This document shows, piece by piece, positions 43,119 through 51,097 of a stretch of DNA of 64,000 bases; the stretch's first letter is position 1, and each line of letters opens with the position of its first letter. The position numbers and the translations under genes are program-made. The notes beneath the pieces are model-generated. The model was not told the DNA's origin and did no database searches. It was given only the letters and a program-made list of their open reading frames with translations. Origin of the DNA: Janibacter alkaliphilus (lineage in GTDB: Bacteria > Actinomycetota > Actinomycetes > Actinomycetales > Dermatophilaceae); contig NZ_JACBZX010000001.1 in the NCBI RefSeq assembly GCF_013408565.1, forward strand, positions 186,001 to 250,000. The letters are read 5' to 3'.

Positions 43119-44602
43119 GCACGAGAGGGACCGCGCGGCGAGCGCCGCGAGGCTGGCGTCTGCTGGTCACGCTCGCCACGACCGCCCTGATCTGCGGGCT
43201 GCTCGGCGCCCCGGCCACCCAGGCCGCGCCGAGCACCACCGCCGCACCCCAGGCCCGGCAGGGCACGGCCGCGGCGGCGACGCCCTCGGCGGTGAGCGTC
43301 GTCGAGGAGGCGGCCGCCCGCCCGGTGCCGCGTCCGTCGCGACGGACCGTCGTCTCGCTGTCCTTCGACGACGGCATCGCCGACCAGCAGGTGGGCGCCG
43401 ACATCCTCGAGGCGGCCGGGATCGCCGGCACCTTCTACGTCACCACCGCCTGGATCGACAAGCCCGGCTTCCTCTCCCGGACCCAGCTGCAGGAGCTCTC
43501 GGCCGCGGGACACGAGATCGGCGGGCACACCGTCACCCACCGCGACCTGGCCCAGATCCCGCGCTCGGAGGTCAAGCGCCAGGTCTGCAACGGGCGCAAG
43601 GCCCTGCAGGACTGGGGCTTCTCGCCGACGAGCCTGGCCTACCCCTTCGCCTCCAGCACCGCGGTGGCCGAGGAGGTCGCCCTGGAGTGCGGCTACGACA
43701 CCGCCCGCGGCCTCGGCGACCTGCGCGGCCCGGCGTCCTGCATCGGGTGCCCCTGGGGCGAGACCCTGCCCCCCGGCGACGCCGCCTACCTGGCCGCGCC
43801 CGAGCAGGTGAACAGCTCGTGGACGCTCTCCCAGCTCAAGCGGCAGGTGACCCAGGCGCGCAAGACCGGCGGCGGCTGGGTGATCCTCACCTTCCACAAC
43901 GTCTGCTCGGACCCGGGGTCGGCCGGCTGCCCGGCGAGCCAGTCGATCACCCCGCAGACGCTGACCGCCTTCGCCACCTGGCTGCGCAGCTACACCGCGA
44001 ACCCGACCAACCAGACCACCACGGCACCGGTCGGGGACACCTACGAGGCCAGCGTCGGGGTGCGCTACCCCGGCTACCAGGACGCCGTGGCCGAGCCGGC
44101 TCCGCCACCGGCTCCGGTCGGGCAGAACGCGCTGAGCAACGCCTCGCTGGAGCAGCTCGAGGGCCAGGTCCCGGACTGCTTCGAGCGGGCCGGGTACGGC
44201 GACAACACCGCCAGCTGGAGCCTGGCCCCGGGTCGGACCGGTGAGGTGGCGCAGCAGCTGACGGTCAGCGGCTACCAGTCCGGCGACGCCAAGCTCATGC
44301 CCGAGATGGACCTGGGCACCTGCTCACCGTCGGTCGTGCCGGGCCGGACCTACGACCTGAGCACCTGGTACACCTCCACCGGGATCACCCAGTACGCGCT
44401 CTACTACCGCACCACCACCGACGAGTGGCGCTACTGGACCTCCAGCCCGTGGTTCGCCACCGCGACGGACTGGACCGAGGCGACGTGGACGACGCCGCCG
44501 GTGCCCCAGGACGCGACCGCCGTCTCCTTCGGTCTCGCGCTCATCGCCGACGGGACGCTGGTGACCGACGACTACGGGATGACTGATCCGGGAGGGGAGT
44601 AG
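43115..44602 (+). CDS. Secreted polysaccharide deacetylase with C-terminal beta-sandwich domain
   Basis: 495 residues. Signal peptide at residues 1-37 (LLVTLATTALICGLLG, cut near TQAA). The NodB domain runs from about residue 76 to 310: motif 1 SLSFDDGIADQQ (metal Asp), motif 2 GGHTVTHRDL (two metal His), and later AYPFASST and WVILTFHNVC. After a Pro/Ala linker, residues 345-490 look like a carbohydrate-binding jelly roll (NASLEQLEGQVPDCFERAGY, TYDLSTWYTSTG). It probably removes acetyl groups from the polymer made by the GT2 enzyme, as PgaB/IcaB do for PNAG. Coupled to the GT2 gene by ATGA. Confidence 0.9.
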   Translation: MSTRGTARRAPRGWRLLVTLATTALICGLLGAPATQAAPSTTAAPQARQGTAAAATPSAVSVVEEAAARPVPRPSRRTVVSLSFDDGIADQQVGADILEAAGIAGTFYVTTAWIDKPGFLSRTQLQELSAAGHEIGGHTVTHRDLAQIPRSEVKRQVCNGRKALQDWGFSPTSLAYPFASSTAVAEEVALECGYDTARGLGDLRGPASCIGCPWGETLPPGDAAYLAAPEQVNSSWTLSQLKRQVTQARKTGGGWVILTFHNVCSDPGSAGCPASQSITPQTLTAFATWLRSYTANPTNQTTTAPVGDTYEASVGVRYPGYQDAVAEPAPPPAPVGQNALSNASLEQLEGQVPDCFERAGYGDNTASWSLAPGRTGEVAQQLTVSGYQSGDAKLMPEMDLGTCSPSVVPGRTYDLSTWYTSTGITQYALYYRTTTDEWRYWTSSPWFATATDWTEATWTTPPVPQDATAVSFGLALIADGTLVTDDYGMTDPGGE

Positions 44603-44633
44603 GACGGGCGCAGGGCGGCCACCGGCACCGCTG

Positions 44634-45437
44634 GTGGCCGCCCTGCTGGCCATGCTGCTCGCCGCTGCCTGCTCCGCCGGGTCGGACCCGGGCCCCGCCC
44701 CGGCGCAGCCGAGCACGGATCGGGCCGGGACGGCGCGATCGGGCCCGGACCAGCCGGGTAGGGACCCATCGGGTCCGGCGCGGCCGGGCCCGTGGCACAC
44801 CCAGATCCCGGTGACCACCTTCTGGGTGGGCGAGCTCTTCGACCCCGGCGCCTCCGACGGCAGCCAGCGGATCTCGACCTACGACAACGACTGGGTGAGC
44901 AGCTACGGCGGGTGCGACGGCGTGGTCACCGAGGCCGGGATCTGCGAGACCGAGCGCCGGTACGCCGACGAAGGGTGGTTCCCCCGGCGGATGGAGCCGC
45001 GGCAGAACCCCTTCTACCTCGACGTGCCCTACGACGACGTGCACGACGAGACCGGCTTCGCCCGGCGCTGCGCGGTGATCCCGTGGGCCGACCCCGGCCG
45101 CGGTGGCCGCTGCGACGACCGGGACCACTCGTACCTGAAGAACGTCTGGCTGGAGCTCGTCGGCCCCTCGGGCCGGGAGTGCTACGGGCAGGTCCAGGAC
45201 GCCGGGCCCGGGGAGTACGACGACGCCCGCTACGTCTTCGGGGACGACGACGCCCGCCCGGCCAACCAGCGCTACGGCGGCGCCGGCATGGACGTCTCCC
45301 CCGCGCTCAACGGCTGCCTGGGACTGTCTTCCCTCGACGGCACCGGCGACCTCGTCCGCTGGCGGTTCGTGCCGGCCGACGACGTGCCCGACGGGCCGTG
45401 GCGGGTGATCGTCACGACCTCGCCGGTGGCGCGCTGA
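44634..45437 (+). CDS. Conserved secreted lipoprotein of unknown function
   Basis: About 267 residues. A hydrophobic N-terminus ends with the lipobox LLAAACSAG, then a Pro/Ser/Gly linker of 35 residues. The rest is a compact domain rich in Asp, Tyr and Trp: TTFWVGELFDPGASDGSQ, RQNPFYLDVPYDDVHDE, KNVWLELVGPSGRECYGQVQ then DAGPGEYDDARYVFG, and GAGMDVSPALNGCLGL. The GQVQDAGP stretch recalls double-psi beta-barrel proteins, but this is weak. The start is unclear: GTG 44634 has no charged n-region, while the frame is open up to a stop at 44580 and includes REGSRTGAGRP. It overlaps nothing and follows the deacetylase by 31 nt. Confidence 0.75.
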   Translation: MAALLAMLLAAACSAGSDPGPAPAQPSTDRAGTARSGPDQPGRDPSGPARPGPWHTQIPVTTFWVGELFDPGASDGSQRISTYDNDWVSSYGGCDGVVTEAGICETERRYADEGWFPRRMEPRQNPFYLDVPYDDVHDETGFARRCAVIPWADPGRGGRCDDRDHSYLKNVWLELVGPSGRECYGQVQDAGPGEYDDARYVFGDDDARPANQRYGGAGMDVSPALNGCLGLSSLDGTGDLVRWRFVPADDVPDGPWRVIVTTSPVAR

Positions 45438-45453
45438 CCGGGGCCGGTGACCC

Positions 45454-45459
45454 TAGGCT
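45454..45459 (+). promoter_or_regulatory. -10 element TAGGCT for a leaderless LigD-polymerase transcript
   Basis: Seven nucleotides separate the box from ATG 45467, the spacing of leaderless starts. No Shine-Dalgarno is present in this gap. Confidence 0.5.
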
Positions 45460-45466
45460 GGGGGGC

Positions 45467-46417
45467 ATGGCCGAGCACGGGGAGCCGATCGAGCTCGAGG
45501 TGGCCGGACGGACGGTGCGCCTGTCCAGCCCGGAGCGGGTGTACTTCCCGCAGACCGGCGCGACCAAGGCCGACCTGGCCCGCTACTACCTGTCCGTGGG
45601 CGACGGGATCGTCCGGGCGCTGCGGGAGCGACCGACGATGCTGCACCGCTTCCCCAAGGGGCTGGACGGACCGAAGGTGCACCAGAAGCGGCTGCCGAAG
45701 GGGGCACCGGACTGGGTGCAGACCGTGCGCCTGGACTTCCCTCGGTACGGGTTGCACGCCGACGAGCTGTGCGTCACCGAGCTGGGGTCGGTGATCTGGG
45801 CCGTGCAGATGTCCACGGTCGAGCTGCACCCCTGGAACGTGCGCCGCGACGACGTCGACCGCCCCGACGAGTGGCGGATCGACCTCGATCCCGGGGACAC
45901 CTGCGAGCTGGCGACCGTCCGCCGGGTCGCCGGGGTGGTCCACGAGGTGCTCGACGAGCTCGGCGTCGTCGGCTACCCCAAGACCTCCGGCGGCTCGGGG
46001 CTGCACGTCTACGTGCGGATCGAGCCGCGCTGGGAGTTCGCCGACGTCCGCCGGGCGGCGCTGGCCTTCGCCCGCGAGGTCGAGCGACGGGCCCCGTCCC
46101 TGGCGACCACCACGTGGTGGCGCAAGGACCGCGACCCGGCGGCCGTCTTCGTCGACTACAACCAGAACGCCCGGGACCACACCCTGGCGGCCGCCTACTC
46201 GGTGCGCGGCGACCCGCGCGGCACGGTCTCCACGCCGATCACCTGGGCCGAGGTGGCCGACGTCGAGCCCGGGAAGCTGACCATGTCCACCGTGCCGGCC
46301 CGCTTCGCGGCCCTCGGCGACCTGCACGCCGACATCGACACGGTGGCCCACGACCTCACCCCCCTCCTCACCTGGGCAGACCGCGACGACCACGACGGGG
46401 ACACCCCAACCCCCTAG
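45467..46417 (+). CDS. LigD-type primase-polymerase domain protein (NHEJ)
   Basis: 316 residues, a stand-alone PolDom without ligase or nuclease domain. Family marks: RVYFPQTGATKADLARYYL near the start, RPTMLHRFPKGLDG, the catalytic Asp pair in WRIDLDPGDTC, the nucleotide-binding TSGGSGLHVYVRI, and the third catalytic Asp in VFVDYNQNARDHTLAAAYSV. It should add nucleotides at broken DNA ends during end joining with Ku and a ligase encoded elsewhere. A TAGGCT box ends 7 nt before the ATG, so the message is probably leaderless. Confidence 0.93.
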   Translation: MAEHGEPIELEVAGRTVRLSSPERVYFPQTGATKADLARYYLSVGDGIVRALRERPTMLHRFPKGLDGPKVHQKRLPKGAPDWVQTVRLDFPRYGLHADELCVTELGSVIWAVQMSTVELHPWNVRRDDVDRPDEWRIDLDPGDTCELATVRRVAGVVHEVLDELGVVGYPKTSGGSGLHVYVRIEPRWEFADVRRAALAFAREVERRAPSLATTTWWRKDRDPAAVFVDYNQNARDHTLAAAYSVRGDPRGTVSTPITWAEVADVEPGKLTMSTVPARFAALGDLHADIDTVAHDLTPLLTWADRDDHDGDTPTP

Positions 46418-46424
46418 GCAGCTG

Positions 46425-46461
46425 CAGACGCTGCGCATGCAAGCGCAGGAGGCGTGTCTAC
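46425..46461. repeat. Imperfect copy of family C intergenic palindrome
   Basis: CAGACGCTGCGCATGCA followed by AGCGCAG gives a 6-bp inner stem (CTGCGC/GCGCAG) and degenerate outer arms. The left arm is identical to the left arm of the perfect palindrome at 49857-49886. It starts 8 nt after the LigD-polymerase stop and may act as its terminator. Confidence 0.7.
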
Positions 46462-46549
46462 GGTGAGCGTCTGAGGCGACGATCGGTTCACAGACGGCGC
46501 ACAGCAGGGCCCGCCGGGCGGCACAGCGGCCCGCCCCAGGATCGTCCGC

Positions 46550-47833
46550 ATGATGACTCCCCGAGCCGCCCGCCGCACCCTCGCCCACCACGCCGCGCCC
46601 CGCCCCGGCGCTGCTCGACGCGCCGGAGCCGGGCTGGCCGCGGCCGCCGTGCTGGCCGTCGCCGCCTGCGGCGCCGACACCTCGACCGCGACCACCGGGG
46701 CTAGCACCACCGGGTCGAGCACCACCAGCAGCGCGACCGCGAGCGCCGCGGCGAGCAGCGCCGCGACGGACGGCTCATCCTCGACGAGCGACTCCGGGTC
46801 GACCAGCGAGACCATCTCGGCCACCTCCGAGGCTGCCCAGGCCTTCCTCGAGACGCTCACCGACGAGCAGCGCGAGGCCGTGCTCTACGACTACGACGAC
46901 GAGACGAAGACGACCTCGTGGTCCAACTTCCCGGTGACCTTCGTCGAGCGCGCCGGTCTCAACCTCAGCGACCTGACGGAGGAGCAGCAGGCCGCCGCGC
47001 TGGAGGTCCTCGAGGGGCTGCTCAGCGAGGAGGCCTACGAGACCGTCTCGAACATCATGGCCGGCGACGCGTACCTCCTCGAGGAGAGCAGCACCACCGA
47101 GGACTCGCTCGGCCAGTACTACATCGCCTTCTTCGGCGAGCCGTCCGACACCGACGCCTGGGAGGTGCAGTTCGGCGGGCACCACCTGGGGATCAACGCG
47201 ACCCTGCAGGGTGACGAGGAGGCGATCACCTTCGCCCCCACCCACCTGGGCGCCCAGCCGGTCACCTGGACCGCCGAGGACGGCACCGAGATGGAGTCGC
47301 TCACCGGGATGTACGAGGACGCCTTCGCCTTCTACGACAGCCTCACCGAGGAGCAGCGCACCGCCCTCTACCAGGGCTCCGAGGTGTCCGCGATGGAGTG
47401 CGAGCCGGGCGGCACCTGCGACTACCCGACCGGCACCGGCCTGTCCGGTGCGGACCTCGACGACGAGCAGAAGCAGCTGCTGCTGGACTCCCTGGCCAAC
47501 TGGGTGGGGATGTCCGACGCCGAGACCACCGAGGCCGCCCTGGCCGAGATCGAGGCCACCCTCGACGAGACCTACGTCAGCTGGTCCGGGGCCACCGAGT
47601 ACGACACGAGCACCGGCGACGGCATCTACGTCCAGGTCTCCGGCCCGGACGTCTACGTCGAGATGGCCAGCCAGAACGGATCGGCCGGCGCCGACGTCGA
47701 CGGCGTCACCACCGCGGGCTGGGGCCACCTGCACACCATCTACCGCGACCCGGGCAACGACTACGCCGGCAGCGTCGAGCAGCAGGAGAGCGCCGGGATG
47801 GGCGGGGGCATGGGCGGCGGCCCCAACGGCTGA
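46550..47833 (+). CDS. DUF3500 lipoprotein
   Basis: 427 residues. A long Arg-rich n-region ([20 protein letters not shown]) precedes the hydrophobic core and the lipobox LAVAACGAD; a 50-residue Ser/Thr/Ala linker follows. The DUF3500 domain starts at about residue 95: [59 protein letters not shown] then [22 protein letters not shown], and [17 protein letters not shown] at the end. It ends with a Gly/Met-rich tail. DUF3500 function is not known; the conserved His-rich motif hints at metal binding. Two consecutive ATG codons (46550, 46553). Confidence 0.88.
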   Translation: MMTPRAARRTLAHHAAPRPGAARRAGAGLAAAAVLAVAACGADTSTATTGASTTGSSTTSSATASAAASSAATDGSSSTSDSGSTSETISATSEAAQAFLETLTDEQREAVLYDYDDETKTTSWSNFPVTFVERAGLNLSDLTEEQQAAALEVLEGLLSEEAYETVSNIMAGDAYLLEESSTTEDSLGQYYIAFFGEPSDTDAWEVQFGGHHLGINATLQGDEEAITFAPTHLGAQPVTWTAEDGTEMESLTGMYEDAFAFYDSLTEEQRTALYQGSEVSAMECEPGGTCDYPTGTGLSGADLDDEQKQLLLDSLANWVGMSDAETTEAALAEIEATLDETYVSWSGATEYDTSTGDGIYVQVSGPDVYVEMASQNGSAGADVDGVTTAGWGHLHTIYRDPGNDYAGSVEQQESAGMGGGMGGGPNG

Positions 47834-47848
47834 CCCCGCGGACGATGC

Positions 47849-47884
47849 TGGCCGGTGGCGGCGGTCGCACGCCGCCACCGGCCA
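47849..47884 (+). terminator. Terminator hairpin after the DUF3500 gene
   Basis: A perfect 15-bp stem with a 6-nt loop begins 15 nt after the stop codon. It ends 31 nt before the UDG start. Confidence 0.8.
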
Positions 47885-47915
47885 CCGGTTGCGCCGAAGG
47901 GGGCAAGATGGCGCC

Positions 47916-48773
47916 GTGCCCACCGACCCCCTGCCCACCGGCCCGCCGGACCCCGGCGACGCGCTGCCGCACCCGGTGACCGGGGCCCCCTTCGCCTCCC
48001 CGGTCCCGCCGGGCACGGGCTGGCCGGACGACCCCGCCGGACCGGGCACCCCGGTCGCCCACGACGCCGACGAGGTGGCGCGGCTGGCCTCCGGCGCCGA
48101 CCCGGACGAGCTGGCCGCCCGGATCTCGGTGTGCCGGGCCTGCGAGCGCCTCGTGGCCTGGCGCGAGCAGGTGGCCACGCAGAAGCGGGCGGCCTTCGCC
48201 GACCAGCCCTACTGGGGCCGACCGGTGCCGGCGCTCGGCCCGGCGGACGCCCCGGTGCTCGTCGTCGGGCTCGCCCCGGCGGCGCACGGTGCGAACCGGA
48301 CCGGGCGCAACTTCACCGGCGACCGCTCCGGCGACTGGCTGTACGCCGCGCTGCACCGCGGCGGCTTCGCCACCCAGGCCGGCTCGACGCACGCCGGTGA
48401 CGGCCTGGAGCTGGTGGGCGCCCGCATCGTCGCCCCGGTGCGCTGCGCTCCCCCGCAGAACAAGCCCACCACCGCCGAGAAGGCGACCTGCGCACCGTGG
48501 CTGGACCGGGACCTGGCGATCAGCGAGCCGCACCTGCGCTCGATCATGTGCCTCGGCTCGATCGGCTGGGACGCCACCGTCGCGGCGGTCCGGCACGCCG
48601 GCTGGCAGGTGCCCCGACCCAAGCCACGCTTCGGCCACGGAGCCCGCGCGACCCTGGTGACGCCGACCGGCCGACAGGTCGACCTCGTCGGCTGCTACCA
48701 CGTCAGCCAGCAGAACACCTTCACCGGCCGGCTCACCGAGGCGATGCTGGACGAGGTCGTCGCCTCGCTGTGA
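47916..48773 (+). CDS. Uracil-DNA glycosylase, family 5 (UdgB-like)
   Basis: 285 residues. The active-site loop is [20 protein letters not shown], typical of family 5 enzymes, which remove uracil and other deaminated bases. Cysteines placed as iron-sulfur ligands are in [27 protein letters not shown] and TCAPWL; the closing loop has [20 protein letters not shown]. The first 60 residues are a Pro/Gly/Asp-rich extension. GTG 47916 was chosen to keep the correct frame; ATG 47908 is out of frame. Confidence 0.93.
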   Translation: MPTDPLPTGPPDPGDALPHPVTGAPFASPVPPGTGWPDDPAGPGTPVAHDADEVARLASGADPDELAARISVCRACERLVAWREQVATQKRAAFADQPYWGRPVPALGPADAPVLVVGLAPAAHGANRTGRNFTGDRSGDWLYAALHRGGFATQAGSTHAGDGLELVGARIVAPVRCAPPQNKPTTAEKATCAPWLDRDLAISEPHLRSIMCLGSIGWDATVAAVRHAGWQVPRPKPRFGHGARATLVTPTGRQVDLVGCYHVSQQNTFTGRLTEAMLDEVVASL

Positions 48774-48796
48774 CCCCGCTCCCGGCGCCCCGCTCC

Positions 48797-48802
48797 TAGG
48801 GT
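48797..48802 (+). promoter_or_regulatory. -10 element TAGGGT for a leaderless quinone oxidoreductase transcript
   Basis: The box ends 7 nt before ATG 48810. This fits a leaderless message and argues against the in-frame GTG at 48801 as start. Confidence 0.5.
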
Positions 48803-48809
48803 GGCGGTC

Positions 48810-49832
48810 ATGAGCGAGACCGAGACCCCGGAAGCCCTCACCAGCACGCAGCCGGCCCTCGTGGTCACCCGACCGGGTGGGCGCGAGGTGCTGCAGGTCC
48901 AGGACCGGCCGGTGCCGGAACCCGGCCCGGGCGAGGTGCTCGTCGAGGTGGCCGCCGCCGGGGTGAACTTCATCGACGTCTACCAGCGCGAAGGGGTCTA
49001 CCCGATGGAGACCCCCTTCGTCCTCGGCAAGGAGGGGGCCGGCACGGTGCGGGTGCTCGGTGACGGCGTCGAAGGGGTCTCCCCCGGTGACCGGGTCGCC
49101 TGGGCGATGACCCAGGGCACCACCGCCGGGTGGGCGACGCTGCCTGCGGGCAGCCTGGTGCCGGTGCCGGACGAGGTCGAGCTGGAGACCGCCGCGGCCG
49201 CGATGCTGCAGGGGATGACCGCGCACTTCCTGGTCACAGACTGCGCCCCGATCGGCGAGGGATCGGTGGCGCTGGTGCACGCCGCCGCCGGCGGTGTCGG
49301 GCAGCTGCTCGTGCAGATGGTCGTCGCCCGTGGCGGGCACGTCGTGGCCACCGCCGGCAGCGAGGAGAAGTGCGCGATCGCCCGCTCCCGCGGGGCGGCC
49401 GAGACCATCGACTACACCGCGGAGGACGACCTCGAGGGGGCGATCGCCGAGGCGGCCGCACGGCTCGGGGCGCCCGACGGCGTGGACGTCGCCTACGACG
49501 GGGTGGGGGCGGCCACCTTCGACGCCTCGCTGGCGGCCCTGCGTCCGCGCGGGGTCCTCGTGCTCTTCGGCGGAGCCAGCGGTCAGGTGCCGCCCTTCGA
49601 CATCCAGCGCCTCAACGCCGGCGGCTCGCTCTACCTCACCCGACCGACCCTGGCGCACTACATCGCGCGCCGCGAGGAGCTGCTGCGCCGCGGGCAGGAG
49701 GTGCTCGCCGCGGTGGCCTCCGGTGAGCTCGACGTGGCCGTCGACGGGCGCTACCCGATGACAGAGGCGGCCGAGGCCTACGCCGCGCTGGAGGGTCGCA
49801 CCAGCACCGGGAAGCTGCTGCTCGTGCCGTGA
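48810..49832 (+). CDS. NADPH:quinone oxidoreductase-like medium-chain dehydrogenase
   Basis: 340 residues. The N-terminal GroES-like part has VLVEVAAAGVNFIDVYQREG and PFVLGKEGAGTVRVLGDGVE; the Rossmann part has ALVHAAAGGVGQLLVQMVVA and DGVDVAYDGVGAATFDASLA. No zinc-binding cysteines, as expected for the QOR/crotonase-like branch. GRTSTGKLLLVP is the family end. Transfers hydride from NADPH to quinones or enones. Tail-to-tail with the small membrane protein; a perfect palindrome lies between. Confidence 0.93.
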   Translation: MSETETPEALTSTQPALVVTRPGGREVLQVQDRPVPEPGPGEVLVEVAAAGVNFIDVYQREGVYPMETPFVLGKEGAGTVRVLGDGVEGVSPGDRVAWAMTQGTTAGWATLPAGSLVPVPDEVELETAAAAMLQGMTAHFLVTDCAPIGEGSVALVHAAAGGVGQLLVQMVVARGGHVVATAGSEEKCAIARSRGAAETIDYTAEDDLEGAIAEAAARLGAPDGVDVAYDGVGAATFDASLAALRPRGVLVLFGGASGQVPPFDIQRLNAGGSLYLTRPTLAHYIARREELLRRGQEVLAAVASGELDVAVDGRYPMTEAAEAYAALEGRTSTGKLLLVP

Positions 49833-49856
49833 CCCCGCAGACGCCTAGCTTCGTGC

Positions 49857-49886
49857 CAGACGCTGCGCATGCATGCGCAGCGTCTG
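49857..49886. repeat. 30-bp perfect palindrome (family C intergenic repeat)
   Basis: CAGACGCTGCGCATG and its exact reverse complement with no spacer, centred on GCATGC. It sits between two convergent genes (stops at 49832 and 49954), is flanked by GCCTAG on both sides, and has an imperfect relative at 46425. Probably a bidirectional terminator. Confidence 0.88.
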
Positions 49887-49953
49887 CAGTCGCCTAGGGA
49901 GTTGCGGGTCTCGGGGCGGGCGTGTCCGGGGGTGGGGTCAGCGCCAGGGGCGG

Positions 49954-50298
49954 TCAGTGCCAGGTGAAGGCGACCACGGCGTTGACGACGGTGAGGAAGG
50001 CACAGACCAGGGCCAGCGTCCGCCCGTCGGCACCACGCCGGTCGCGGCCGTTGCCGATCTCGGCGGTGGCGACGACGGCGAGGGCGAGCAGCAGCTTCAC
50101 GCCGACCTTGAGATGGTTCAGCTCGCCGAGATCGCCCATCTCGATGACCGCCACCAGCGCCAGACCCACGAGCAGCTGGACGCGGGCTCCCCACACCTGC
50201 ACCAGGTGGCCGGTGCGGGCCGGCACGAAGGCGCCGGCGACGATGGCGAGCATCGCCAGCATGTGCAGGATGTAGAGGGCCAGACGCAGAGTATCCAT
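49954..50298 (-). CDS. Small integral membrane protein of unknown function
   Basis: 114 residues with four hydrophobic helices (around residues 5-22, 37-52, 63-80 and 94-110). Helix 1 contains LALYILHMLAMLAIVAGAF and the loop GHLVQVWGARVQLLVG. The general look is that of four-helix membrane proteins often annotated as hypothetical in actinobacteria; no catalytic residues stand out. It begins 23 nt after the Nudix gene and probably shares its message. ATG 50298 chosen; two codons upstream is another possible start. Confidence 0.78.
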   Translation of the reverse strand: MDTLRLALYILHMLAMLAIVAGAFVPARTGHLVQVWGARVQLLVGLALVAVIEMGDLGELNHLKVGVKLLLALAVVATAEIGNGRDRRGADGRTLALVCAFLTVVNAVVAFTWH

Positions 50299-50320
50299 GA
50301 CCACGCAGCCTACGGATCTC

Positions 50321-51097
50321 CTACGGGCGCACCGCAGTCGGGCCGGTGGCCCGGTCCCAGCCGATCCGGGTCAGCGCCCGCTGCACGGTCGGCACGATCG
50401 GGTAGTCCGGGATCTCCTCACGGCTGACCCACCGCGCCCGGGCGGTCGACCCGCCGACGTCGTGCACCACGGGCTCGCGCACCTGCGCGACCTGGGCGCG
50501 GTAGATCAGTCGCACCGCGTGGAAGTCCTCCAGCCGCCCGCCCGGGGAGCGCCCCACCCAGTGCCGGGTCTCGACGTCCGCCAGCCGCGCCCGCACCACG
50601 TCGTGACCGGTCTCCTCCCAGATCTCCCGCACCAGGCCGTCGTGCGGCTGCTCGCCCGGGTCGAGCCCACCGCCGGGCAGGTTCCACGAGCCGGCCGCAC
50701 CGGAGACACGCTCGGACAGCTCGGTCAGCAGCAGCCGACGATCACCGATGACGACCCCGTAGCAGGCAACCCGCTGGTAGGGCACCGGGCGCTCGCCGTC
50801 CGCACCCGCACCGGACGACGGCTGCTCCGCAGGCTCCGGCAGCGCGGCCACCGCCTGCCCACGCTCGGCCTGCACGCGGATCTGCACCACCTCGTCGGTT
50901 CGCACCGCGTCCAGCAGCGCGACGAGGTACCAGCCGGCGGCCGCGAGACGAGCCTCCGGGTCCGCACCGTGCGGCAGCGTCAGCACCTCGAGGGTGGCGC
51001 CGTCCGGAGCGACCACGACCAGCTCGACACCGCTCGTCACATCGCCGCTCGTCACATCACCGCTCCTCGCGTCACCGCCCACGGCATCGCCGTTCAT
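50321..51097 (-). CDS. Nudix hydrolase
   Basis: 258 residues. The Nudix box is complete: GGGLDPGEQPHDGLVREI then WEETGHDV (G-x5-E-x7-REUxEExGU), at about residues 140-163. WNLPGG precedes it. The first 100 residues form an extra domain with DGATLEVLTLPHGADPEARL whose role is not clear; the very start is a GDVTSG repeat encoded by short tandem DNA repeats (51030-51090). Likely acts on a nucleoside diphosphate derivative. Overlaps the GT4 stop by ATGA. Confidence 0.9.
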   Translation of the reverse strand: MNGDAVGGDARSGDVTSGDVTSGVELVVVAPDGATLEVLTLPHGADPEARLAAAGWYLVALLDAVRTDEVVQIRVQAERGQAVAALPEPAEQPSSGAGADGERPVPYQRVACYGVVIGDRRLLLTELSERVSGAAGSWNLPGGGLDPGEQPHDGLVREIWEETGHDVVRARLADVETRHWVGRSPGGRLEDFHAVRLIYRAQVAQVREPVVHDVGGSTARARWVSREEIPDYPIVPTVQRALTRIGWDRATGPTAVRP

